In this document: positions 17,493 to 26,218 of the stretch, piece by piece
Numbering within the stretch: position 1 is the stretch's first letter
How the letters are laid out: each line of letters starts with the position of its first letter
Assembly: GCA_910585275.1 (NCBI GenBank)
Contig: CAJUCW010000006.1
Location: 62,001-126,000 of the forward strand
Origin: an uncultured Muribaculaceae bacterium
GTDB lineage: Bacteria; Bacteroidota; Bacteroidia; Bacteroidales; Muribaculaceae
Reading direction: 5' to 3'
DNA length: 64,000 nt
Translations under genes and position numbers: made by a program
The notes under the pieces: model-generated
Databases searched by the model: none
What the model saw: only the letters and a program-made list of their open reading frames with translations
Told to the model about the DNA's origin: nothing

Positions 17493-17891
17493 ATGAACAG
17501 AATGAAAAGAAAAGCAATGACCCTCCTCATGGTATTAATGACGGTCGTATGTGGTTTTGCAGGGCCTAAGGTTCCCTCCGCCCCCAATCCTCCTAAGGAG
17601 ACTCCTGTATTGAATGGTAGATTGGAAAAAAATAGCAGTGGAAGTAAACGCCCTCGAATTCCCTCGAAGATCTATTTGGAGTATCAATACGATGGCAACG
17701 GAATTACCATATTGGCTCCGGAAATGTATTCTGAAATTGAGATTTCGGTTACAGGTATGGATGCTTTTTATGGTTATCTTAATGCCGACAACGGATTCTA
17801 TCTCGAAACCGGCACTCTCGAAGGTGCATATATCATTGTATGCACCACGCAAGACGGTTCCGTATTTTCCGGTGAAATGGATATAGAATAG
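17493..17891 (+). CDS. Small exported DUF3244-like protein
   Basis: About 132 residues from the ATG at 17493 (17502 is also possible). A signal peptide MKRKAMTLLMVLMTVVCGFAG is followed by a proline-rich linker (KVPSAPNPPKET). A small all-beta domain of about 75 residues includes YQYDGNGITILAP, EIEISVTGM and a closing GAYIIVCTTQDGSVFSGEMDIE. Size and pattern match DUF3244-type proteins of Bacteroidales, usually of unknown function and often close to C10 proteases. It may be a protease partner or inhibitor; that is inference from position. Confidence 0.7.
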   Translation: MNRMKRKAMTLLMVLMTVVCGFAGPKVPSAPNPPKETPVLNGRLEKNSSGSKRPRIPSKIYLEYQYDGNGITILAPEMYSEIEISVTGMDAFYGYLNADNGFYLETGTLEGAYIIVCTTQDGSVFSGEMDIE

Positions 17892-18317
17892 TCGATACGG
17901 GATTTCGGTATCTTTGATTACCTAATTTAATGGGTATTTCAAATAGAATTTGAGAATCCCGAAATGTAAGGACATGTCTCCGGTATGTTTGATTGTGCAT
18001 ACTATATTATGGATTCTTACATATTGAATCCCAATGATATAATATTTGTGTATTTTGAAATTCTACTAACCATAAACTGTATTATATAAGAAAAAGAACT
18101 GAACGAAAAAAGCAAAGGAATTAATCCGACATCCCCGAAAGGCTTCCATACTTTCGTTATTGCTTGCAGATGCCGACTCAACCCAAACTAACGAGAATGT
18201 GTAATAATTGCTTTTGATGATACTTTCCCTAATGATGATGCTAACATGCCGAAGCTGAAAGTATGTCCAGAAATAATCCAATATTACTCATTCTCAAACA
18301 ATAACAACAAAAAACAA
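17892..18317. other. Gap with one REP-like palindrome (copy 2)
   Basis: ACATGTCTCCGGTATGT at 17972-17988 is a G-U-tolerant copy of the dispersed palindrome. The remaining AT-rich sequence shows no convincing gene; short frames on both strands here have no recognisable family. Confidence 0.5.
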
Positions 18318-19442
18318 ATGAAAAAGATATTATTTTTGATGTCAACGGTACTTTTCTTGTTGACTTCTTGTGGAAATGAAGATATTCCACAAGGGCCGAT
18401 GGAGGAGAAAATAGATCCTGTTTTCAAGATGTTGAAAGAATATTATTCTTCTATCAATCCGGAGGCTACGAGGTCTGAAAAAACATTCAGGATTAAAACA
18501 ATAGATAGGCGATTTTATAGTGTGGCAGGGGATTCGGCTATAGAAACACCCGAAACAAGGGGTAATGATTCAATTTTTGATGTTACAACAGTAAATCTTC
18601 AATTTGATAAAACGGAGGGATATGCTCTTCTTTCTTCAAATGAAAAAATAAATCGAGTATTTTATTTTACGGATAATGGATGCCTGTCAGACACCGCTAA
18701 TATCGAACCGCTAAAAGAATATATTGAAAAAGTGCCATGTTTCGCTTCATACGAGTTGAAACGAGAAAAAAATGAAACGAGGGCAAGTGAAAATGACATT
18801 GTATTGGGGCCTCTTGTAAAAACAAAGTGGGGGCAAGCTGAGCCATTTAACCGTTATACTCCTGTGTGTAATTGTAATGTATGTAAAGGACATAACCCCA
18901 TTGGATGTGTTGCTACAGCTACTGCTCAATTTATACGTCATTCGATTAATTTTGGTGGAACATTCTATGGAAATAGACGTGTTCAAGAATTGCCTGCTAC
19001 AGTATATGAAATGAATGAGAATCAGAAAAATCTTGTGGCTCAATTCTTCCATGAAGTGGCTCTATGTTGTCAGACAAAGTTTGAGTGCGGTGGCAGTCAT
19101 TCTCAATTAAAGGCAGCCTGGCAATATTTGAAAGATCTGGGTTACTATGCAGATTATATAGAAAAAGGAATTGATGTTGAACGTTTAAAAAAGGAGCTTA
19201 CAACAGGTATTCCCCATTTAATAGGAGGACGTAATAAGAGTAAGGGGCACGTATGGCTAATTGATGGAATTCGTACTTCCGGAGATTTCTATGATTTCCA
19301 TTGTAATTGGGGGTCCGTTGGACAATCTGATGGATGGATGTATGGAAATCCATGTGTAAGTTCAGATGGAGAAAGATCATATACCTATGATAATAGAAAT
19401 ATATATATTCTTTGGGTTCCCTTTACAAGTATGTATGATTAA
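18318..19442 (+). CDS. C10-family cysteine protease (streptopain/SpeB-like) lipoprotein
   Basis: With the ATG at 18318 the protein is 374 residues. The signal ends in a lipobox (LFLLTSC, C18). A propeptide-like region reaches about residue 165. The catalytic domain follows: KTKWGQAEPFNRYTP, nucleophile C197 in PIGCVATATAQ, H311 in GHVWLIDGI, then HCNWGSVGQSDGW. These are the C10 hallmarks, as in SpeB and the Bacteroides fragilis proteases. The enzyme is probably surface-attached and activated by propeptide removal. The frame is open from 18246, but only the later ATG gives a signal peptide. The next gene starts 10 bases downstream, so the two form an operon. Confidence 0.9.
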   Translation: MKKILFLMSTVLFLLTSCGNEDIPQGPMEEKIDPVFKMLKEYYSSINPEATRSEKTFRIKTIDRRFYSVAGDSAIETPETRGNDSIFDVTTVNLQFDKTEGYALLSSNEKINRVFYFTDNGCLSDTANIEPLKEYIEKVPCFASYELKREKNETRASENDIVLGPLVKTKWGQAEPFNRYTPVCNCNVCKGHNPIGCVATATAQFIRHSINFGGTFYGNRRVQELPATVYEMNENQKNLVAQFFHEVALCCQTKFECGGSHSQLKAAWQYLKDLGYYADYIEKGIDVERLKKELTTGIPHLIGGRNKSKGHVWLIDGIRTSGDFYDFHCNWGSVGQSDGWMYGNPCVSSDGERSYTYDNRNIYILWVPFTSMYD

Positions 19443-19452
19443 ATTAAACGAA

Positions 19453-20661
19453 ATGAAAAAAATAGATTTAATAATATCATTATTTTTTTTAAGTGTCATT
19501 ATCTCTCTAACAGGATGTGACGACCAAAGCGCTTCTGTAGTTGGCCCTGTAAATAATTATACTTTCGAGGTTGAAGATACGGTTGTTAGTGCTTTAAGTC
19601 ATGAGTTTGAAGTTGGTATGATTGATGAAGGGTATGAGTTGCCAAGAGATTGGTCATTCTGGAGGTTACAGATTTGGGATAATACCAAACCGATGGAAGA
19701 ATATAAGATTGATGAGAATTGGATTTTTATATCGAAGGACAAATATATTTCCATTCCGGATGGTATTGATTATGATTGGATATCTTTCAGAAAAATTATA
19801 ACGGACGGCACTCCGAAGCTTAAAGTCATTTTGAAGGAAAATGACACTATGGAACAAAGAACTGTAAAAATCTCTGTTTATAATGAATGGGATAATAAGA
19901 ATGGACTGAGTTTTGGAGAGGTAATAATTACTCAGAAAGGAAGGCCTGATTCGACTCCATATGAAATGAAAGTAAGGTACAAGGGTAAGATATATTCTTC
20001 AATGGTGCATCAGGATATTGAGGAGAATATTATTTTTGAAGATTCCGAATTTGAAGCATTCATAAAAGAAATAGAATCACATGCCGGAATAGAGATGGTA
20101 ATATATGAAGATGATATAGTAGATTATATAGATAATTCCGATAAAACTGCGAAAGCTGCCTTGAAAAAGGTATATGAGAAATTTAATGACCCATCCAGAA
20201 CGTGTCCGTTGGAGTTGGATTTGCCGATGACAAGAGGGCAGGATGGCTTCCGATTTATGGAAAGTGGAGCATTAGGATACTGTGCTATGTTCGATGACAA
20301 GAATTATAGTGATACGCATGTGTATTCAAATCTTTATAATTTGATGGAATCATACGATATTCAGTACTTTAGAAGTGTTGGACTGAATGACAAAGTCACA
20401 TCCTTGGCTGTCGGTTATAATGGTTTCGACGCTAAGGTTTGCGCGGTGCTTACTATTTGGGAAGATAGCTATTTTAATTTTGAGGATTATGATCGCACTA
20501 AACATCGAATAAGCATCGTGGCAACTAAAGAGAATCCCCGTGTTGGAGTTGGGTCATTAAAAAGTGTGAAATGCATTAATTCAAGCAATTCATGGAATGA
20601 CCGGATTTCTTCAAGTTCTTTCCATTTCGGTTATTATGATAAAAGCTTAAAGGATTATTGA
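19453..20661 (+). CDS. Lipoprotein encoded with the C10 protease
   Basis: A 402-residue protein with a lipobox (ISLTGC). Residues 25-175 look like a BACON/Ig-type beta domain ending in the strand GEVIITQKGRP. The C-terminal half is not clearly recognised, but its end has AVLTIWEDSYFNFEDYD and then NSWNDRISSSSFHFG, which resembles the NDxxSS calcium-site pattern of beta/gamma-crystallin and I36-inhibitor folds. As an operon partner of the protease it could be an inhibitor, chaperone or targeting protein, by analogy with staphostatin-like inhibitors beside other Bacteroides C10 proteases. The ATG at 19453 is chosen because the upstream frame overlaps the protease. Confidence 0.65.
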   Translation: MKKIDLIISLFFLSVIISLTGCDDQSASVVGPVNNYTFEVEDTVVSALSHEFEVGMIDEGYELPRDWSFWRLQIWDNTKPMEEYKIDENWIFISKDKYISIPDGIDYDWISFRKIITDGTPKLKVILKENDTMEQRTVKISVYNEWDNKNGLSFGEVIITQKGRPDSTPYEMKVRYKGKIYSSMVHQDIEENIIFEDSEFEAFIKEIESHAGIEMVIYEDDIVDYIDNSDKTAKAALKKVYEKFNDPSRTCPLELDLPMTRGQDGFRFMESGALGYCAMFDDKNYSDTHVYSNLYNLMESYDIQYFRSVGLNDKVTSLAVGYNGFDAKVCAVLTIWEDSYFNFEDYDRTKHRISIVATKENPRVGVGSLKSVKCINSSNSWNDRISSSSFHFGYYDKSLKDY

Positions 20662-21050
20662 TAGAGCATAAATATTTTATATAATTTTTATGCGAACTCC
20701 GCGAATCTGTGTAAGTGATTAACCGTTGCCAGTGTGTATTTTTTGCACGCCAAATACTTGGTAGTATAATTGCAAGGCGCAGAGGACGCGGATTTTTTTG
20801 TGGGAGAGGATAGGGGATTTTTGGAGGAAGTTACACTTATAGATGTGATTGGTTTCGCAATCAAAGAGTGTTGTAAAACCGATATAAATGTAGGGACATG
20901 CCTCCGGCATGTTGGATTAACTATTTGGTTTGCAACTAAACATGCCAGAGGCATGTCCCTACATTAAAAAGGATTTTGGGGTTTTGCAATCAAACGTGCC
21001 GGAGGCACGTCCCTACAAAAATGGTAAAAACAATGATAATAACGAATCAG
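20662..21050. repeat. Repeat-rich gap with three REP-like palindromes (copies 3-5)
   Basis: Copies lie at 20896-20912 (ACATGCCTCCGGCATGT), 20940-20956 (ACATGCCAGAGGCATGT, opposite orientation) and 20994-21010 (ACGTGCCGGAGGCACGT). The last has the same base pair changed on both arms. GCGAACTCCGCGAA near 20692 echoes the repeat downstream of thrC. No gene is seen. Confidence 0.8.
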
Positions 21051-21698
21051 ATGAAGAGAATTGTATTGGCTGCCGTGATTGAGGCGGTGGGATTGGGGGC
21101 TTGTGCCCAGAACAGATGGAACGTGTATGCAGGTGGCAGTATTTCACATAACTGCCAGAATTATTATGACTTTAAGGATGGTTGGTCATCCGGGTCTCAA
21201 TCCGGATGGGGCGGGGGTGCCCTCATCGGGGGCGGTTATGAGATTAACTTCAATAACCGTTGGAGTTTTACCCCCGCCTTGGAACTGCAGTATATCGATA
21301 ACGGGGGGCATAAGCCCACACTCTTGGATTACGGTGACGAGTGGTTTACGGGAGAGAATACCTGGGAGAATGCATTGTCTGTCAATCTGCCCCTCACGGT
21401 AGGTTTCCGTATCCCCTTCAGCGATAAGGTGGGGATGAAGATAGATGCCGGCGTGTATCTTGGTGAGGTGGTTTACAAGAGTTTCTATACCAAGGTGGTG
21501 GGCGCGGACTCTAACCCCGCCATAGGGCGCATCAACGCGAATTTTGATTTCAGCGACAATTTCCGGATGGGTGCGTTGGCCGGATTCTCCATCGAAACCG
21601 GGCGGCATTTCTCTTACTTTTTCCGTACACAGTATCCCTTCCTGAACAACCACGCCAAAAACCTGACCCTCGCCGTCGGAGTCAAGTATTCCTTCTGA
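21051..21698 (+). CDS. Outer-membrane beta-barrel protein, PorT-like
   Basis: From the ATG at 21051 the protein has 215 residues with a signal peptide MKRIVLAAVIEAVGLGACAQ. Amphipathic strands follow (WNVYAGGSISHN, GGALIGGGYEI, WSFTPALELQYI, NLPLTVGFRIPF, VGMKIDAGVYLG), ending in LTLAVGVKYSF with the terminal aromatic residue typical of barrels. It is likely a small eight-strand-type barrel in the outer membrane, of unknown role. The frame is open from 20976, but that extension is translated from the dispersed repeat and is not credible; ATGs at 21021 and 21033 are alternatives. Confidence 0.75.
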   Translation: MKRIVLAAVIEAVGLGACAQNRWNVYAGGSISHNCQNYYDFKDGWSSGSQSGWGGGALIGGGYEINFNNRWSFTPALELQYIDNGGHKPTLLDYGDEWFTGENTWENALSVNLPLTVGFRIPFSDKVGMKIDAGVYLGEVVYKSFYTKVVGADSNPAIGRINANFDFSDNFRMGALAGFSIETGRHFSYFFRTQYPFLNNHAKNLTLAVGVKYSF

Positions 21699-21707
21699 AG
21701 CTGTAAA

Positions 21708-21900
21708 GACCAGAGTCCCATAGGACCAGAGTTTTAAGGACCAGAGACCCATAGGACCAGAGTTTTAAGGACCATAGACCCATAGTACCATAGTTTTAAA
21801 GATCGAAGAACCAGAGAATCCATAAATAAATTATGGCTCTCTGGTTCTCCGGTCTCAATATAAATAGAACTATGGTCCTATGGGCCTATGGTCTAAATTT
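21708..21900. repeat. 31-base tandem repeat and hairpins between convergent genes
   Basis: Three tandem 31-base units lie at 21708-21738, 21739-21769 and 21770-21800, each containing two GACC(A)NAG half-units around CCCATAG. Then AGAACCAGAGAATCC (near 21807) pairs with a TTATGG...CTCTGGTTCT stretch ending near 21850. The same words form the hairpin at 15259-15311. The block may end transcription of both converging genes. Confidence 0.7.
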
Positions 21901-21924
21901 TTGGTGCTTTGGTCTAAATATATG

Positions 21925-23328
21925 TCAGGGGCGGAGGAGGTAGAAGACTACGCCGGTAGGATGCCACTCGTTTTTCTTGCCATAGCTGTTTGCCGCCTCG
22001 ATGGTGTAGGCGAAGCGGTTGCCGTCGGTGATTTCATAGAGCGGCACCGACGAATCGCTCCTCTCTTTCGATACATAGCCGAGACGCTTCCATTCTGTGG
22101 TGGGCTGGATGAGCGACAGAATCTGGTTGCCGTCGGTCTCTACGTTGGAGTAAAGCGGGAGCGAAGCCTCATCGGTGGGAACCGCCGACAACGCACCGAG
22201 CACACCGTAAGAACGGCAGCCTGTCTTGTCGAGCGCGGAGGAGGCCTCGGCCGAAGTCACGTAGCGATATATGATGCCGTTCGTGTTCTGGAAAAGGGGG
22301 AGAAGTGTCTCAAGTTTCGTCTGCGCCTCGGCGATGTAGCGTCTCACCGCTTCGTCAACCTGGTTCGAAAGTTCCTTGTCGTTGATGGCGCGTGAAAGGG
22401 GATAAATGTCGAGGATATCGATAAGTCCGTAGTTTTCATTATCGCCCGATTGCCACCAGGTGTCCCATGGGGCCAACAACTGTTTCTCTTCATCGAAGGA
22501 GATGCTTCCGGTGTCGCCCCCTATGAAGGTCACGTTCAGGCGTGCCCCGTAGTTGTAGAGCGAGGCGAGTTTATCGGATAGAATGCCGTTGTATGTGCCG
22601 CTGATGGCTGAAGAGGCCGTGCGAAACCCTTCGAGAAGGGGCGAGAAACCGGCTTCGGCATCCGGATAATAAGCGCTATAAATCTGGCGTATGGCCAGTC
22701 CGGCGGAGGCACGCGAAATGAAATGGGTGCCATATTTTTTTACCAAGGCCTCGGCGGTGAGGAGACTCATGTCGGCAATGAATTCGTCGGAAAGGGCGCG
22801 TACCACTGTCGTTGACAATCCGGGGAATCCGGCTATTACGGTGCGTTGCCATTGCGTGTCCAACACATAGCTTGAATTCGACGACGCTTTCCCTATGGTG
22901 CCCGTGAAGTAATAGTCGCGGGTGCCGGAATCCATGTTCTCGCCTATGTTTGCCATAAGGTCGGAAAGGAGCGCGCCGGCGTTTTCCCCTATATACGTTT
23001 CCCCTGAATTGTAGGCAGGGGCTGAGAAGACGGTGTAAGCGTCGTCGGAAAGTTTCGTTACGTCAACCACTGTGGCCCTTACGGAAGATGGGGCGAGATA
23101 GTCGCCCGTCACGTCGTAGCCGTGGCCCATGAATGCAGATATCCCTTTGCCCGGCCATCCGGCCACTTCCATGGCGCAGCCGCTGCTTGAGGGACTGACG
23201 TAAAAATCGGTCACCTCGGGGCGTGGACTCGGGTTGGGCGACGGACGCGAATTTTCTACTTGCGGGGAGTCGCCGCATGCCATAAACACGGGAGCGAGGA
23301 GGAGGGGGATGATGTATTTTGTTTTCAT
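21925..23328 (-). CDS. MACPF-domain lipoprotein, candidate BSAP-type antibacterial toxin
   Basis: A 467-residue protein with a lipobox (APVFMAC), a proline/serine linker and then a membrane-attack-complex/perforin domain (about residues 95-340). The MACPF signature is KKYGTHFIS near residue 200. The last 100 residues form a separate beta-rich region that in known Bacteroidales secreted antimicrobial proteins (BSAPs) binds the target. BSAPs kill close relatives by pore formation after recognising an outer-membrane protein or LPS. No dedicated immunity gene is obvious, as expected since producers are usually protected by a different receptor allele; the neighbouring barrel gene at 21051 is worth noting. 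Toxic activity is inferred. Confidence 0.8.
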   Translation of the reverse strand: MKTKYIIPLLLAPVFMACGDSPQVENSRPSPNPSPRPEVTDFYVSPSSSGCAMEVAGWPGKGISAFMGHGYDVTGDYLAPSSVRATVVDVTKLSDDAYTVFSAPAYNSGETYIGENAGALLSDLMANIGENMDSGTRDYYFTGTIGKASSNSSYVLDTQWQRTVIAGFPGLSTTVVRALSDEFIADMSLLTAEALVKKYGTHFISRASAGLAIRQIYSAYYPDAEAGFSPLLEGFRTASSAISGTYNGILSDKLASLYNYGARLNVTFIGGDTGSISFDEEKQLLAPWDTWWQSGDNENYGLIDILDIYPLSRAINDKELSNQVDEAVRRYIAEAQTKLETLLPLFQNTNGIIYRYVTSAEASSALDKTGCRSYGVLGALSAVPTDEASLPLYSNVETDGNQILSLIQPTTEWKRLGYVSKERSDSSVPLYEITDGNRFAYTIEAANSYGKKNEWHPTGVVFYLLRP

Positions 23329-23330
23329 TG

Positions 23331-23351
23331 TTGTCAGTTGTCAGTTGTCAG
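23331..23351. repeat. Three tandem heptamers in the MACPF leader
   Basis: TTGTCAG occurs three times in a row (CTGACAA on the coding strand), ending two bases before the MACPF start codon. Confidence 0.8.
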
Positions 23352-23460
23352 TTTTCCGTTGTTGGTTTTCGAGTGTTGGTCGGCGGTGATGTGAGAGCCG
23401 GCTCTAAATATATAGACACTTAAACGGCCCGAATATTACATCCGAAGCGATAAATATAAC

Positions 23461-23491
23461 AAAAAAAGCCCCCGTTATCTCAACGGAAGCT
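23461..23491 (-). terminator. Rho-independent terminator of topA
   Basis: Read on the minus strand, AGCTTCCGTT pairs with AACGGGGGCT around a five-base loop and is followed by seven T. It lies about 35 bases after the topA stop. Confidence 0.8.
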
Positions 23492-23527
23492 TTCAACTCA
23501 ATACTTAATTATTAAGAAACGATGTTT

Positions 23528-25858
23528 TTAAGATTTCTTTGTACGTTTAGCCGTTTTCTTGGGGGCGGCATCTTGCGATTCCATCAACTTCTTGGCTTCC
23601 TCGAAAGTGAGGGCGGCAGCGTCGGTTGCCTTGGGAATCTTGTAGTTGACGGCTTTCTTCGCCCCTTCGGGTTTATACGCCAGATAGGGTCCGAATCTGC
23701 CGTTGAGCACTTCAAGACCCGGCATTTCGTCAAACGCCTTGATGAGCCTGTTGGCTTCCTCTTTCTTTTTGTCTTCAATGAGGGTTATGGCCTCGTCGAT
23801 GGTTATGCCTTGCGGGGTGAGGTCCTTTGGTATCGACACAAACGTTTTCCCGAAACGTATGTAAGGCCCGAACCTGCCGATGGCCGCCACTACCTTCTCC
23901 CCTTCATATTCGCCTACCGTGCGGGGAAGCTCGAAGAGTTTCAGGGCTTCTTCCAAGGTGATGCTTGCCACGCTCTGCCCGGCAAGCAGGCTTGCGAAAA
24001 GGGGTTTCTCATCGTCGGAGGCGTTTCCAATCTGCACTACCGGTCCGAAGCGTCCGATTTTTACGGATACGGGGCGTCCGGACGCAGGGTCGGTGCCGAG
24101 TTGGCGTTCGCCCACCTTGCGCTCCATCCGCATGGAATGTATCTTCTCGATTTCAGGATGGAAATCGCCGTAGAAATCAGAAATTTCGTTTTGCCAGCCG
24201 AGTTTCCCTTCCGATATGTCGTCGAATTTCTCCTCCACTTTCGCGGTGAAATTATAGTCGAGGATGTCGGGGAAATATTCGGTCAGGAATTTGTTGACCA
24301 CCATTCCGACATCGGTCGGCACGAGGCGCCCTTTGTCTGAACCGGAAGTTTCCGACATTGTCTTTTCCTTGATTGCCCCGTTTTTTAAGGTTATCACTTC
24401 ATAGTCGCGTTTCGCGCCCTCTTTCTCGCCGCGTTTCACATAATCCCTTGCCTGGATTGTCGAGATTGTGGGAGCGTAGGTTGACGGGCGGCCGATTCCG
24501 AGGTCTTCCATCTTCTTCACGAGCGAGGCCTCGGTGTATCTTGCCGGCGGCTGGGTGAAGCGTTGCGTGGCGGTAATCTCGGCGGCTTCGAGGGCATCCC
24601 CTTCTTTCATCTTGGGGAGTTCCACGAATTCCTGCTGGCGTGCGTTTTCAGTTTTCCACACTTTGAGAAAGCCTTCGAACTTCACCACTTCCCCTTCCGC
24701 CTTGAAAATGTCGGAAGAGCCGGATACCGAAATATCTACGTTGGTTTTCTCGATTTCCGCATCCGCCATCTGCGAGGCCACCGCGCGTTTCCATATAAGT
24801 TCGTAGAGTTTCTTTTCCTGCGGTGTGCCGTCGATTGTGCGGTTGGCTATATATGTGGGACGGATGGCCTCGTGGGCTTCTTGCGCCCCTTTTGAATTGG
24901 TGTGGTAATGGCGTATCTTCAGATACTCTTCGCCGAGAAGCGATTTCACCTGCTCCGCGATGGTGGCTATGGCCATTTGCGAGAGGTTGGTGGAGTCGGT
25001 ACGCATATATGTGATTTTTCCGTCTTCATATAGCTTCTGTGCTATCATCATGGTCTGGTTGACGGAAAAACCGAGTTTCCTCGAAGCCTCCTGTTGCAGG
25101 GTGGAGGTGGTGAAAGGTGGGAATGGGGTGCGTTTCAGCGGCTTCACACTGACTTCAGCCACAGAGAATGCCGCATTCTTGCAGGTGTTGAGAAAAGAAC
25201 GTGCATCGGCGGCGTCGGCGAGCCTTCTGGAAAGCTCTGCCTTCACTTCCTGGCTTGCACCGGGAAGGTTGAAAAGGGCGTTTACACGGAAGAAAGGCTC
25301 CGCGTTGAAAGCGTTGATTTCCTCCTCTCGTTCGCATATAAGTCTCACCGCCACGCTTTGCACTCTTCCGGCGCTCAGAGCGGGTTTGATTTTCTTCCAT
25401 AGCACGGGGCTGAGTTCGAAACCCACGATGCGGTCGAGCACGCGGCGTGCCTGCTGGGCGTTGACGCGGTCGAGGTCGATGGTGCGCGGATTCTCTATGG
25501 CGTTGAGTATGGCGGGCTTTGTGATTTCATGAAACACTATGCGGCGCGTAGTGGCCGGGTCGAGGTTAAGGACTTCCGCGAGATGCCAGGCAATGGCCTC
25601 GCCCTCGCGGTCTTCATCGGAAGCAAGCCACACGACATCCGCCTCCGATGCCGCTTTTTTCAGTTTCCTCACGAGCTCTTTCTTGTCGTCGGGAATCTCG
25701 TAAACCGGCGTGAAGCCGTTTTCCACATCTACGCTGAAGCCGTGCTTCTGAAGGTCGCGTATGTGGCCGTAGCTTGACATGACGGTGAAGTCCTTGCCGA
25801 GGAATTTTTCTATGGTTTTCGCCTTGGCGGGCGATTCGACGATTACCAGATTCTTCAT
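23528..25858 (-). CDS. topA: DNA topoisomerase I
   Basis: A type IA topoisomerase of 776 residues that relaxes negative supercoils. The Toprim domain starts at once (MKNLVIVESPAKAKTIEKFLG), with acidic DEDREGEAIAWHL. The active-site tyrosine is in ITYMRTDSTNLS, and the decatenation domain has EAHEAIRPT. The C-terminus carries repeated GRFGPxxxxG modules of the Bacteroidetes form instead of zinc fingers, and ends in a lysine-rich tail. The frame is open to 25972, but the upstream part contains the promoter box, so the start is placed at 25858. Confidence 0.96.
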   Translation of the reverse strand: MKNLVIVESPAKAKTIEKFLGKDFTVMSSYGHIRDLQKHGFSVDVENGFTPVYEIPDDKKELVRKLKKAASEADVVWLASDEDREGEAIAWHLAEVLNLDPATTRRIVFHEITKPAILNAIENPRTIDLDRVNAQQARRVLDRIVGFELSPVLWKKIKPALSAGRVQSVAVRLICEREEEINAFNAEPFFRVNALFNLPGASQEVKAELSRRLADAADARSFLNTCKNAAFSVAEVSVKPLKRTPFPPFTTSTLQQEASRKLGFSVNQTMMIAQKLYEDGKITYMRTDSTNLSQMAIATIAEQVKSLLGEEYLKIRHYHTNSKGAQEAHEAIRPTYIANRTIDGTPQEKKLYELIWKRAVASQMADAEIEKTNVDISVSGSSDIFKAEGEVVKFEGFLKVWKTENARQQEFVELPKMKEGDALEAAEITATQRFTQPPARYTEASLVKKMEDLGIGRPSTYAPTISTIQARDYVKRGEKEGAKRDYEVITLKNGAIKEKTMSETSGSDKGRLVPTDVGMVVNKFLTEYFPDILDYNFTAKVEEKFDDISEGKLGWQNEISDFYGDFHPEIEKIHSMRMERKVGERQLGTDPASGRPVSVKIGRFGPVVQIGNASDDEKPLFASLLAGQSVASITLEEALKLFELPRTVGEYEGEKVVAAIGRFGPYIRFGKTFVSIPKDLTPQGITIDEAITLIEDKKKEEANRLIKAFDEMPGLEVLNGRFGPYLAYKPEGAKKAVNYKIPKATDAAALTFEEAKKLMESQDAAPKKTAKRTKKS

Positions 25859-25944
25859 CTCGTTTTGATTCGTTTTGTGGTCGGACAGCCGCATGGGAGA
25901 AAGCTGTAAACCCGCGCGCTGTTGCCGGAATAGTAATTCGGGCG

Positions 25945-25975
25945 CAAAATTAACACTTTTTTTCATTAACACACA
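25945..25975 (-). promoter_or_regulatory. Promoter of topA
   Basis: On the minus strand TAATTTTG (25952-25945) is preceded by TGTG (25975-25972) with a 19-base spacer. The gap 25976-26218 up to ahpC shows no convincing gene or clear ahpC promoter. Confidence 0.65.
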
Positions 25976-26218
25976 ATTATGGAGATAAGTTTTGGAAAAA
26001 GGCCACCTGATTGTCGAAAAAACGTTGTTGCCTTACACGGGCGGAAAGATATGGTCAGGGCGATTGCGTCAACAAGAAGTAATATATCCTAAAGAATCTA
26101 AATCGCGGCAACTTCCTGCCCGAAGGAGATGTTGTGAAATCAGACGGGGCGGCATGAAAAAGGGAACCTGCCAAGCTTCCCGCCGTCAGTCGGACGAATA
26201 AAAAACATAATTATTATA

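Noticed and set aside
18066..18281. 71-codon minus-strand frame before the C10 protease
   Set aside because: No recognisable domain; lies in an AT-rich gap and overlaps the probable leader of the protease gene.
25992..26201. 69-codon frame between topA and ahpC
   Set aside because: Basic low-information sequence without family match or promoter; likely untranslated ahpC upstream region.
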